From: an uncultured bacterium
Lineage (GTDB): Bacteria; Actinomycetota; Coriobacteriia; Coriobacteriales; Coriobacteriaceae
Reading direction: 5' to 3'
DNA: 16,900 nt
Assembly (NCBI GenBank): GCA_905215225.1
Contig: CAJMPM010000006.1
Location: 1-16,900, forward strand
The notes under the pieces were generated by a model. That model saw only the letters and a list, made by a program, of their open reading frames with translations. It made no database searches and had not been told where the DNA came from. Made by a program: the position numbers and the translations under genes. Of the stretch, positions 7,319-14,471 are shown in pieces; the stretch's first letter is position 1; each line of letters opens with the position of its first letter.

Positions 7319-7365
7319 AAAACCACCACACAGGTGCCTGTCCCTTTGTGGTGGTTTTTGTTTTT
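7319..7365 (+). terminator. Terminator between the kup unit and the sensor kinase
   Basis: A 12-bp perfect stem, AAAACCACCACA (7319-7330) with TGTGGTGGTTTT (7347-7358), is followed by a broken T-run (to 7365). Within it are CAGG/CCTG and the 10-mer GTCCCTTTGT (7340-7349) shared with the palindrome at 4834-4868. AACCACCAC also occurs as a direct repeat at 7305-7313 and 7321-7329. It lies 20 bases before the kinase start codon, so some readthrough or a promoter nearby must serve kdpDE. Confidence 0.75.
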
Positions 7366-7385
7366 GAGAGAGGGGCGGGCCGCTG

Positions 7386-9011
7386 ATGGACGTCCGTACG
7401 GACGGCGATATTGCCGATAGCTTTTGGTGGCGGCGCACAACGCTGACGCGCCGCACTCCTCTGTATGACGCCTGCGTATCGGCGGGGCTGCTGGTCGCGG
7501 CGACGATTGTGGGCGCGCTGCTCGACCATCCGGGTCTCGCGCCGAGCATCATGATCGTCTATGTGTTCGCCGTTCAGCTGTGCGCATTCTTTACCTGGAG
7601 TCGCCTGTATTGCTTGCTGAGCTCGGCTGCCGCCGTGGCGCTCTACAACTTCTTGTTTGTCGACCCGCGCTACTCGCTGTCGCTTATCGACCGCGTCTAT
7701 CCCGGCATGTTCTTCATCATGTTCGTGGTCTCGCTTGTGTCGAGCTCGATTGCGTTGGCCCTGCGCCGCGCCTTGGCGCAGGCTGCCGCCAGCGACCGTC
7801 GCACGCATATGGTGCTCGAGACCAACCGCATGCTGCAGCGGTGTGCCGATCAGCAGCAGATTGTGCATGCCATGGCAACGCAGCTGGCGCGTCTTTCGGG
7901 CTGTCCGGTCGTATGGTACAGCGCCGACGCCGACGATGAGGACCTGCTGCCGCGTGCGACGTACACGGCCGTGGGCGATGCCGCGCCGGTGCACGAGCTG
8001 GCGCCGCAGATGCCGCCGCGGCTCTCGGCGTCCGCCTATGTGGGAACGCCGCTCGATGCCACCTATGGCGGCTCGGCGTTTTATGGCATCTACCTGACGG
8101 TTCGCACGGGCGACGGTTTCGTGCGCTCGGGCGACCCCGCCTCGGTGGTGGGCGTGCTGGCTATCGTTGCCGAGCCCGACGTGCTGACGCACGAGGAACG
8201 GGCGCTTGCCGATGCCATCGTGAGCGAAGGCGAGCTGGCGCTCGATCGCGCCCGCGCCATGGAGGCCCGCGAAGAAGCGGCGGTGCTTGCCAAAAACGAG
8301 CAGCTGCGCGCCAACCTGCTGCGCTCCATCTCGCACGATCTGCGCACGCCGCTCACCAGTATTTCGGGCAATGCCGACGTGCTGCTCGACCAAGGCTCGA
8401 CCGGCACGGCCGTGCTCGATGCCCAGACGCGCCGCGGCCTGCTCCTGTCCATTCGCTCGGATGCGCAATGGCTCAACGCTACCGTCGAGAACCTGCTCGC
8501 CATCACCAAGCTCGAGGGTGGCGGCATGCATCTGTCGACTACGCTCGAGCTCATGGATGATATCGTCGAGGAGGCACTGCGCCACGTAAATCCGGCCGTG
8601 CGCGAGCACGACCTTAAGGTGGTGGCGTGCGATGAGCCGGCACTCGTCAACGTCGACGCGCGCCTGATGGTGCAGCTGGTGGTCAATCTGGTGAACAACG
8701 CCATCACCTATACGCCCGCAGGCTCGCATATCATGATTTCGATTAGCGTCGACGATGGACGCGTGGCGTGCTCGGTGGCCGATGATGGTCCGGGCATCAC
8801 GCCCGAGGACCGTGAACGCATCTTTGAGTCGTTCTATACCGCCAACCATGGTCTGGCCGACAGCCACCGCAGCGTGGGCCTGGGTCTTTCGCTCTGCCGC
8901 TCCATTGCGCTGGCGCATAGCGGTAGCATAGAGGTTGCCGCGGCGGACCCGCACGGCTCGGTCTTTACGATTGAACTTCCCGCCGCCGACGTTTCGTTTG
9001 ATAAGGAGTAG
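7386..9011 (+). CDS. KdpD-like sensor histidine kinase lacking the N-terminal KdpD/USP module
   Basis: This 541-residue membrane histidine kinase resembles the C-terminal half of KdpD. Four hydrophobic helices of the DUF4118 type span about residues 27-127. A GAF-like region follows (about 150-280), then HisKA with SISHDLRTPLTS (phospho-acceptor His 317), then the ATPase domain with N-box NLVNNAITYTP (from about 434), DDGPGI and GLGLSLCRS. Full KdpD is about 900 residues. The roughly 350-residue N-terminal part with its nucleotide-binding and USP domains is absent, and no remnant lies upstream. ATG 7386 follows AGAGAGGGG at about 10 bases. The response-regulator gene begins 4 bases after the stop. 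The kinase probably phosphorylates that regulator. K+ sensing is inferred from family and the neighbouring kup. No kdpFABC is present in the window. Confidence 0.92.
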   Translation: MDVRTDGDIADSFWWRRTTLTRRTPLYDACVSAGLLVAATIVGALLDHPGLAPSIMIVYVFAVQLCAFFTWSRLYCLLSSAAAVALYNFLFVDPRYSLSLIDRVYPGMFFIMFVVSLVSSSIALALRRALAQAAASDRRTHMVLETNRMLQRCADQQQIVHAMATQLARLSGCPVVWYSADADDEDLLPRATYTAVGDAAPVHELAPQMPPRLSASAYVGTPLDATYGGSAFYGIYLTVRTGDGFVRSGDPASVVGVLAIVAEPDVLTHEERALADAIVSEGELALDRARAMEAREEAAVLAKNEQLRANLLRSISHDLRTPLTSISGNADVLLDQGSTGTAVLDAQTRRGLLLSIRSDAQWLNATVENLLAITKLEGGGMHLSTTLELMDDIVEEALRHVNPAVREHDLKVVACDEPALVNVDARLMVQLVVNLVNNAITYTPAGSHIMISISVDDGRVACSVADDGPGITPEDRERIFESFYTANHGLADSHRSVGLGLSLCRSIALAHSGSIEVAAADPHGSVFTIELPAADVSFDKE

Positions 9012-9015
9012 CGCT

Positions 9016-9729
9016 GTGCCGAACTCTGCCGTGAAACCGCTCATCTTGGTCGTTGAGGACGACCCCGCTGTTCGCAACCTTATCGTTGCCGCGCTCGAGG
9101 CGCACGGTCTGCGCCACATGGCCGTTGAGACCGCCCATGCCGCCATCGCCGCCGCCTCGTCGCAGGCGCCGAGCATCGTGCTGCTCGATCTGGGCCTGCC
9201 CGATATGGACGGCGTCAAGGTAGTGGAGTCGGTGCGCGCATGGTCGGGCATGCCGATCATTGTGGTCTCGGCGCGCAGCGAGGATGCGGACAAGATTCGC
9301 GCACTCGATGCCGGCGCCGACGACTACCTGACCAAGCCGTTTTCGGTCGAGGAGCTGCTCGCGCGCATTCGCACGACGCTCAGGCGCCTTTCGTATGCGC
9401 AAACGGGCGGCGTTGCCTCCGAGGGCTCGTTCGATACCGGTGAGCTGCATATCGATTTTGATGCCGGCATCGCCACGATGGATGGCGAGGAGCTGCATCT
9501 GACGCCGATCGAGTACAAGCTCCTGTGCCTGCTGGCGCATAACGCCGACAAGGTGCTGACGCACCAGTTTATCCTGCACGAGATTTGGGGCACGGCAACT
9601 AAGAGCGATCTGGCGAGCTTGCGTGTCTTTATGGGCACGCTGCGCAAGAAGATCGAGTCCGACCCCGCGCACCCGCGCTATATCCAAACGCACGTGGGTA
9701 TCGGTTACCGACTGGTCACCCAAGGCTAG
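9016..9729 (+). CDS. kdpE: KdpE-like OmpR-family response regulator
   Basis: This 237-residue DNA-binding response regulator pairs with the kinase just upstream. The receiver domain (about 1-125) shows the acidic pocket E14-D15-D16, the phospho-acceptor Asp 58 in VLLDLGLPDMDG, and Lys 107 in TKPFSVEE. The C-terminal winged helix (about 140-235) shows LTPIEYKLLCLLA and the end motif HVGIGYRL. The start is GTG 9016, with AAGGAG (9003-9008) 7 bases upstream inside the end of the kinase gene, so the two are translationally close-coupled. An in-frame GTG at 9031 is possible but has no better site. The likely target is the promoter of kup, where a KdpE-like box was seen, though other targets are possible. 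Family membership is firm. The symbol reflects similarity and partner, not a shown kdpFABC target. Confidence 0.92.
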   Translation: MPNSAVKPLILVVEDDPAVRNLIVAALEAHGLRHMAVETAHAAIAAASSQAPSIVLLDLGLPDMDGVKVVESVRAWSGMPIIVVSARSEDADKIRALDAGADDYLTKPFSVEELLARIRTTLRRLSYAQTGGVASEGSFDTGELHIDFDAGIATMDGEELHLTPIEYKLLCLLAHNADKVLTHQFILHEIWGTATKSDLASLRVFMGTLRKKIESDPAHPRYIQTHVGIGYRLVTQG

Positions 9730-9754
9730 ATCGCCAACCACCATCCCAATATGA

Positions 9755-9818
9755 GTTGCGGTGAAATAGTTCCTGTTTGGGCCTTTACCAGGCTTTTTAG
9801 GAACTATTCCACCGCAAC
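9755..9818. repeat. 64-bp intergenic palindrome
   Basis: GTTGCGGTG (9755-9763) pairs with CACCGCAAC (9810-9818). After one mismatch, AATAGTTCCT (9765-9774) pairs with AGGAACTATT (9799-9808). It lies between the convergent ends of the regulator gene and the rlmKL-like gene. The outer stem has no T-run on either strand, but a small terminator-like hairpin is nested inside. Confidence 0.8.
9781..9798 (+). terminator. Nested terminator-like hairpin after the response regulator
   Basis: GCCT (9781-9784) pairs with AGGC (9790-9793) around TTACC, followed directly by TTTTT. The stem is short and sits in the loop of the larger palindrome, with which it is compatible. It would end the kdpDE transcript. 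Confidence 0.5.
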
Positions 9819-9823
9819 GTTGT

Positions 9824-12382
9824 CTATTTGCCTTTGGGCTTGCTGGCGTAGAACTTCTTCTTTTTGGGCTTGCCGGCGGGGGAGGGTTTGCCGGCAAAGT
9901 TGGACTTGCCGTTGCTGGCCTGCGCGTGCGCGGGCGTCGTTGCGCGAGGCTTGCGGGCTTCGGGGTTGCGCAGCTCCTCGGTTCGCTCGGCGATCTCCTC
10001 AGCGCTAAAGCCGACTTCGGCCATGGCATCCTCGATGGGCAGGCGGCGCACGATATAGCAATGGTGCACCTTCTGGTTGCGTGCGAAGTCCTCGGGAATG
10101 GTCTGTGCCGTAATGTCCTCCAGCACGACGCCCGTGCGCGCGAGCTTGCGCGTCTCGGGGCGGAAGCCGCGCAGGTTGCAGCTAAAGATGGCATGTCCGC
10201 CCTGTGCGAGCAGGCGCGATACGCCGGCCAAAAGCTCAACATGGTCGCGCTGGACATCCCAGGTACGGCGGCCCATCTTTGACGAGTTCGAGAACGTGGG
10301 CGGGTCGACAAAGATCAGGTCCCAGCGGTTGCGCGTCTGGCGCTGGTCGCGAATCCAGGCGAGCACGTCGTCGCGCACAAAATGATGCTGCGGACCAACA
10401 AAGCCGTTCTGGCGCATATTGCGCTCGGCCCAGTCCAGGTAGGTGTTCGAGAGGTCGACTGTCACGGTTTCCTCGACGCCGCCGTCGGCCGCATAGCAGG
10501 TGGCGGTGCCGGTGTAGGCGAACAGGTTGAGGAAGCGGCGCGCCTGTTTGGCGTGCTCGCGCACCAGGTTGCGGGTGACGCGGTGGTCTAGGAAGATGCC
10601 CACATCCAAATAGTCGTCAAAGTTGACGGCAAAGGTGAGTCCGCCCTCTTCGATGAGCGGCAGACGACGGCGCGCGATGTTGGCGCGCTCGCCCGAGCCG
10701 CCCTTGCCGGCGCCCTGCTTGCCGTACTGCGAGCCGCCGCGCGAGCGCATGCGGGCCTTGGCGTGCACATGCTCGGCCGGAACATCAAGGATGCGCGGCG
10801 CGATGGCCAAGATGTCGAGCATGCGGGCCTGGGCCAGCGCGGGATCGATGGTCTTGGGTGCGGCGTATTCGGCGATGACGAGCCAGCGGCCCGGCGTCTG
10901 CGGGCAGCCCTCGTACAGGTCGATGGCGGCGGAGTAGTCGGGCAGGTCGGCATCGTAGACGCGGTAGCAGCTCACGCCCTCGCGCTTTGCCCACTTGCGA
11001 CGCAGACGGGCGTTCTTACGCAGGCGGTTGGCGAACTGCTCGGACTCCGGGATGAGCACGGGCAGCGGCTTGCCGTCGCCCAGGTCGATCGTGGCAGCAG
11101 GTTCGGGCATGGGAGTATCGGCGGCTTCGTCATGAGCGTCTGCGGTCTGCTCCTCGGCATCTGCACTGGTCGCAGCTTCAAATGCCGCGGCGGCGTGGTC
11201 GAGCGAGGACCAAACCTCAATAGTTGCCTCTTCGTTATTGGGCATGACGGCGATGGAGCGCGCGGGCTCGGCATGGAGCGCGCGGGCCATAAGGCCATCG
11301 CGGGTGAGCGCGGCGACCGGTGCCGAAGCGAGCTCGGGCGCGCGGCGCAGCTCGCCGATCAACGTCATGGCGTCGTGCATGAGTGAAAGCGGGGTTTCGG
11401 TGGTGTCTGCGACCACGACGGCGCCGGCGACGGCGCCCGCATGGTCCAGCACGGTGGCGGGCTTGGCGGCGCAGAAGTCGACAAAACGCTTGTAGCCGGC
11501 ACACTTGACCATGCGCTCGGCAGTCTTGCGGGCGGCGGGGTCGATATCTACGGCCACGATGCGCGCCTGGCGCTCGCGTGCTGCCGTCTCGCGCTCGCGC
11601 GCCTCGGCAAGCAGCTGCTCCCACAGGGCGGCATCATGCAGCTGCCAGCCCTCAAAACCCCAGTGCTCGCGTGCAAAACCCGGGGCGCGGTCAGTCAGAA
11701 TGTTAACGGCTTCCAGCAGCAGACCGCCGCCGGCGCACGAGGCGTCGACCAGCGTGGGCAGGGCTTCGTTTTCGTAATCGTCGGCCGTCAGCTCGCGCTC
11801 GCATAGCGCGGTCCAGCCGACCTGCGCCAGCACCAGGGCGGCGTAGTCGGGGCGCAGCACGTGCGCGCCCTCGCCGGCACGGGTCGCCGCGGGCGGCAGG
11901 CGCTTGAACAGCGGGTCGCCCGAAAGGTCCAGGCTGATGCTCGCGCGACGCTGACGCAGCGAAAGCAGTAGGTGAACATCGGGGTCGGCGGCATCGACGT
12001 CGGCACGACGTCCCGTGGTCTCGGCCAGGCGGTCGCACAGCGCGTCCTTGGCGCGCAGGGCCGAGAAGCGCGTGTTGCGCAGCTGCTCGGTCACGCCGCG
12101 GGCGGTGATGGCGATGGTGGCGCCGGGGCGGACGATGCTCTCCCAGGCGATGTCGTAAATGCTATCGTACAGCTCGTCGGCATCCTGCGCCTCAAAGCGC
12201 CCGAGTACCACGAACACGCGGCTCGCCAGGCGCGACCACAGACAGGCGCGGTAGCCTTGCTCGAGCTCGCCCTCAAATGTAGCGCGGCCCTTCAGCCGGC
12301 GAACATGCGAAAGCCCGAGGCGTTTAAGCTCATCGGCGAGTGCGGACTCAAAGCCCTCGGGGCAGCTTGCGTAAAATTCCAT
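9824..12382 (-). CDS. rlmL: RlmKL-like 23S rRNA methyltransferase with degenerate RlmL domain
   Basis: In E. coli RlmKL, one domain makes m2G2445 (RlmL) and the other m7G2069 (RlmK). This 852-residue protein (E. coli about 700) has the THUMP region first (MEFYASCPEGFESALADEL...), then the RlmL methyltransferase region, an acidic linker (about residues 400-450), and the RlmK domain. In RlmK, motif I (NLFAYTGTATCYAAD, near 617) and FVDPPTFSNS (near 690) are intact. In RlmL, the usual DPMCGSGT motif reads DASCAGGG (near 211), and the NPPYG catalytic motif is absent (ADTTETPLS near 322). The flanks (RAPGFAREHWGFEGW) still prove homology. The tail (last 45 residues or so) is Lys/Ala/Pro-rich and basic, fit to touch RNA. 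ATG 12382 follows AGAGAGG at 7 bases. The gene is divergent from the HAD gene by 75 bases. It likely does only the RlmK reaction. Confidence 0.9.
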   Translation of the reverse strand: MEFYASCPEGFESALADELKRLGLSHVRRLKGRATFEGELEQGYRACLWSRLASRVFVVLGRFEAQDADELYDSIYDIAWESIVRPGATIAITARGVTEQLRNTRFSALRAKDALCDRLAETTGRRADVDAADPDVHLLLSLRQRRASISLDLSGDPLFKRLPPAATRAGEGAHVLRPDYAALVLAQVGWTALCERELTADDYENEALPTLVDASCAGGGLLLEAVNILTDRAPGFAREHWGFEGWQLHDAALWEQLLAEARERETAARERQARIVAVDIDPAARKTAERMVKCAGYKRFVDFCAAKPATVLDHAGAVAGAVVVADTTETPLSLMHDAMTLIGELRRAPELASAPVAALTRDGLMARALHAEPARSIAVMPNNEEATIEVWSSLDHAAAAFEAATSADAEEQTADAHDEAADTPMPEPAATIDLGDGKPLPVLIPESEQFANRLRKNARLRRKWAKREGVSCYRVYDADLPDYSAAIDLYEGCPQTPGRWLVIAEYAAPKTIDPALAQARMLDILAIAPRILDVPAEHVHAKARMRSRGGSQYGKQGAGKGGSGERANIARRRLPLIEEGGLTFAVNFDDYLDVGIFLDHRVTRNLVREHAKQARRFLNLFAYTGTATCYAADGGVEETVTVDLSNTYLDWAERNMRQNGFVGPQHHFVRDDVLAWIRDQRQTRNRWDLIFVDPPTFSNSSKMGRRTWDVQRDHVELLAGVSRLLAQGGHAIFSCNLRGFRPETRKLARTGVVLEDITAQTIPEDFARNQKVHHCYIVRRLPIEDAMAEVGFSAEEIAERTEELRNPEARKPRATTPAHAQASNGKSNFAGKPSPAGKPKKKKFYASKPKGK

Positions 12383-12457
12383 GGGTGACCTCTCTGGTTG
12401 CGTCGCTCCATTATATGATGGATGCTTCGTTTGCCCTTATCCTCGAAAGGAACCCAT

Positions 12458-13285
12458 ATGATTGATGCGTGCCCCGAATCCGCTGTGCTCTTTTTTGACG
12501 TGGACGGCACGCTAACGTCGTTCGATCCCGACAACATGACCGACAAGGACTTTTCGGCGGTTCACCCCTCGCAGGCGGTCGTCGAGGCGTTTCATCGTCT
12601 GCGCGACGCGGGACACAAGGCGTTTATCTGCACGGGTCGCCCCCTGTGGCTCATCGCCGATAGCTTGCGTGCGCTCGACCCCGCGGGCGTCGTTGCCATG
12701 GCGGGCGCCACGCTCGAGGTCGAGGGCCGCGTGGTGTATGAGGACTGCTTTGACGAGGACGTTATCGAGGAGCTTGCGCGCCGTATGGCCGCGGCAGGGA
12801 TTGAGGCCTTTTTCGAGACCAACGTGGCTACTTTTGCCCTGGAACCCGCGGGTGTTGAGCAGTCGTCTCTGATCGGCACTTCTGTGGTGCACAGCACCGA
12901 GGAAATGCGCGTCGACGGCCGTCTGCGCGTGGGCAAGGTAGGCATCGTCGCGAGCGACCTGGCTCGCGTAGCCAACGATGATGGCTTTATCGATCGCGAG
13001 TTTGAGCTGTGCAACACCGGTGGTCAGAATCGCGAGCTGAGCCCCAAGGGCATTGACAAGGGCGTGGGCGTGGCGCGAGCGCTGGCGTATCTGGGCCGCG
13101 AGGGAAATGCGCGCACCTTTGGCTTTGGCGATTCGGGCAACGACCTGGGTATGCTCGCCGCTGTCGAGACGGCCGTGGCCATGGGCAACGCCATGCCCGA
13201 GGTCAAGGCGGTCGCCGACTACGTGACCGACGACGTCGCACACGACGGCACTGTCACCGCTATGCGCCACTTTGGGTTGATTTAA
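12458..13285 (+). CDS. Cof-type HAD-superfamily phosphatase
   Basis: This 275-residue cytoplasmic HAD hydrolase of the IIB (Cof/YbjI-like) subfamily is expected to dephosphorylate sugar phosphates, cofactors or other small phosphates with Mg2+. Motif I is FFDVDGTLT (nucleophile Asp 14, acid-base Asp 16). Motif II is near ICTGRP, and the Lys of motif III is in GIDKGVGVA. Motif IV is GFGDSGNDLGML (Asp 225, Asn 228, Asp 229). The cap domain lies between motifs II and III. ATG 12458 was chosen for AAAGGA 6 bases upstream. An earlier in-frame ATG at 12422 lacks a good site. The gene is divergent from rlmKL and ends at a strong bidirectional terminator, so it stands alone. Its natural substrate is not evident. 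Confidence 0.92.
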   Translation: MIDACPESAVLFFDVDGTLTSFDPDNMTDKDFSAVHPSQAVVEAFHRLRDAGHKAFICTGRPLWLIADSLRALDPAGVVAMAGATLEVEGRVVYEDCFDEDVIEELARRMAAAGIEAFFETNVATFALEPAGVEQSSLIGTSVVHSTEEMRVDGRLRVGKVGIVASDLARVANDDGFIDREFELCNTGGQNRELSPKGIDKGVGVARALAYLGREGNARTFGFGDSGNDLGMLAAVETAVAMGNAMPEVKAVADYVTDDVAHDGTVTAMRHFGLI

Positions 13286-13286
13286 T

Positions 13287-13328
13287 AAATGGCCGGGTCG
13301 CCCGCAGTGGGGGGCGACCCGGCCATTT
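13287..13328. terminator. Bidirectional terminator between the HAD and DeoR genes
   Basis: A 17-bp perfect stem, AAATGGCCGGGTCGCCC (13287-13303), pairs with its complement at 13312-13328 around an 8-base loop. It begins 1 base after the HAD stop codon and ends 3 bases before the DeoR stop codon. The T-run is only three bases on each strand, but the stem is very GC-rich. Confidence 0.8.
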
Positions 13329-13331
13329 GAG

Positions 13332-14123
13332 CTATTTTGCAATATAGAGCTTGGGATGACTGCGACTGCTCTCGATCGCCGCCGTCATGATGCCCTCGTC
13401 GTCTCCATCAACGATGATGCCATCGAGGTCATCGATCTGCGCGGACTGATAAAAACTGGTCTTGTTGAACTTTCCCTGGTCAACCATCATGTAACCCTGG
13501 TTTGAGTTGGTCAGGTACATATGCTTGATCATGGCTGAGAAGTCGTGCTCGACGGTAAAACCGTGGTCGGGGTGGAATCCGTCGGCACTGACAAACGCCT
13601 TGTCGGCATGTAGTTTGCTCATGCAGTCGAGCGTTAGTGCGCCCGCGAGATAGAGGTGACCCTTGCGCACGGAGCCGCCCAGCAGCACTACCGAAGCATT
13701 GGGGAGATTGAAGCTGGCATAGTTCGCGATTGCAAGATCGCCGGTGATAATGGTGATCTCACGCTTGTCCATGAGGGCCTTAGCGAAGTAAAAGCCTGTG
13801 GTGCCGATATCAATTACCAGAACATCGCCATCATCAACAAGAGTTGCTGCGGTTGCGGCGATGGCCTCCTTGGCCTCGACTTGGACATTGATGCGCTCCT
13901 CGGGATACGAGATTGCGTTGGAGCGAGAAAGCGATACCGCTCCGCCGCGTACGCGACGCAGCTTGCCTTCGGATTCCAGCGAGACGAGGTCGTGTCGTGC
14001 GGTGACTTCCGAAACCGAAAAACGGCGAACGATGTCGGATACCGAGATATTTGGCTTTTCGGACAGCCAGTTCATAATAAATCGCTGACGCTCGGCCGGT
14101 GAAAGGTCTGAAGTAGATGCCAT
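13332..14123 (-). CDS. DeoR-family sugar-operon repressor
   Basis: This 263-residue regulator has an N-terminal DeoR winged helix (about residues 8-62; SVSDIVRRFSVSEVTARHDL then GKLRRVRGGAV). A C-terminal sugar-phosphate sensor domain follows, with VIDIGTTGFYFAKAL, ITGDLAIANYA, LLGGSVRKGHLYLAG, ADKAFVSADGF and the Lys/Phe pair in DQGKFNKTSF. Such proteins usually repress a nearby operon and release DNA on binding a phosphorylated intermediate. ATG 14123 is preceded on the minus strand by AAAAGGAG at 6 bases. The longer frame to 14270 adds nonsense-like residues and is rejected. The gene is divergent from the transaldolase-PTS operon across a 348-base, AT-rich region with repeated boxes. Control of that operon and of itself is a strong inference from position. 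The effector is unknown. Confidence 0.93.
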   Translation of the reverse strand: MASTSDLSPAERQRFIMNWLSEKPNISVSDIVRRFSVSEVTARHDLVSLESEGKLRRVRGGAVSLSRSNAISYPEERINVQVEAKEAIAATAATLVDDGDVLVIDIGTTGFYFAKALMDKREITIITGDLAIANYASFNLPNASVVLLGGSVRKGHLYLAGALTLDCMSKLHADKAFVSADGFHPDHGFTVEHDFSAMIKHMYLTNSNQGYMMVDQGKFNKTSFYQSAQIDDLDGIIVDGDDEGIMTAAIESSRSHPKLYIAK

Positions 14124-14140
14124 ATGCCGCTCCTTTTGAA

Positions 14141-14165
14141 CGAAAGGCAAAAGATGCGCCTTTCG
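14141..14165. promoter_or_regulatory. Inverted repeat before the deoR-like gene
   Basis: CGAAAGGC (14141-14148) is an exact inverted match to GCCTTTCG (14158-14165). A second overlapping palindrome, TTTCG-TAAT-CGAAA, spans 14161-14174. The repeat lies between the probable start of transcription (about 14166) and the ribosome-binding site, so it could be an autoregulatory operator or a leader hairpin. Confidence 0.45.
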
Positions 14166-14172
14166 TAATCGA

Positions 14173-14201
14173 AATATAACGTATCGATATGAAAAGAACA
14201 A
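14173..14201 (-). promoter_or_regulatory. Candidate promoter of the deoR-like gene
   Basis: On the minus strand, TTGTTC (14201-14196) and TATATT (14178-14173) are spaced by 17 bases. The palindrome TATCGATA (14182-14189) lies in the spacer and shares CGATA with the boxes on the operon side. Confidence 0.5.
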
Positions 14202-14355
14202 GGCAAAATCGAATGAATCAAATGAACGGAATGGCATGTCCCAAATGCATGCGTAGCAGATAGTTTGCACTTAAATAGCGTGTAGAGGGTCTTGTTCTGA
14301 AGGCGCCGCCCAAAAGAAGTACGTTCACACCCGATATTCGACCGTTCACGGAAAG

Positions 14356-14443
14356 TTGACAATTGAGCTTTCGATAGCTTTTGAAATGGTTTATAAAAGA
14401 AAACCGAAAAGCTTTTGAAACAAAGAAGAAGGCTTTCGATAGC
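14356..14443 (+). promoter_or_regulatory. Promoter/operator region of the transaldolase-PTS operon
   Basis: A perfect TTGACA (14356-14361) precedes four copies of GCTTTYGAWA: GCTTTCGATA (14367-14376), GCTTTTGAAA (14377-14386), GCTTTTGAAA (14411-14420) and GCTTTCGATA (14432-14441). The outer copies extend to the same 12-mer, GCTTTCGATAGC. The first pair is in exact 10-base tandem, one helical turn apart. The -10 box is unclear: TTTTGA at 17-base spacing is weak, and TATAAA (14392-14397) is better but wrongly spaced for this -35. In either case the boxes overlap the polymerase site, as expected for DeoR-type operators. Confidence 0.55.
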
Positions 14444-14471
14444 AATAGTGTTAGATGAGAAAGGACCGAAC

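Noticed and set aside
7269..9293. Minus-strand open frame (674 codons) opposite the sensor kinase
   Set aside because: It is an antisense shadow across the kinase and into the regulator, without recognisable domains.
14124..14270. N-terminal extension of the DeoR protein to 14270
   Set aside because: The extra residues are Phe/Arg-rich and lie over the promoter; ATG 14123 has a strong ribosome-binding site and begins a standard DeoR helix-turn-helix.
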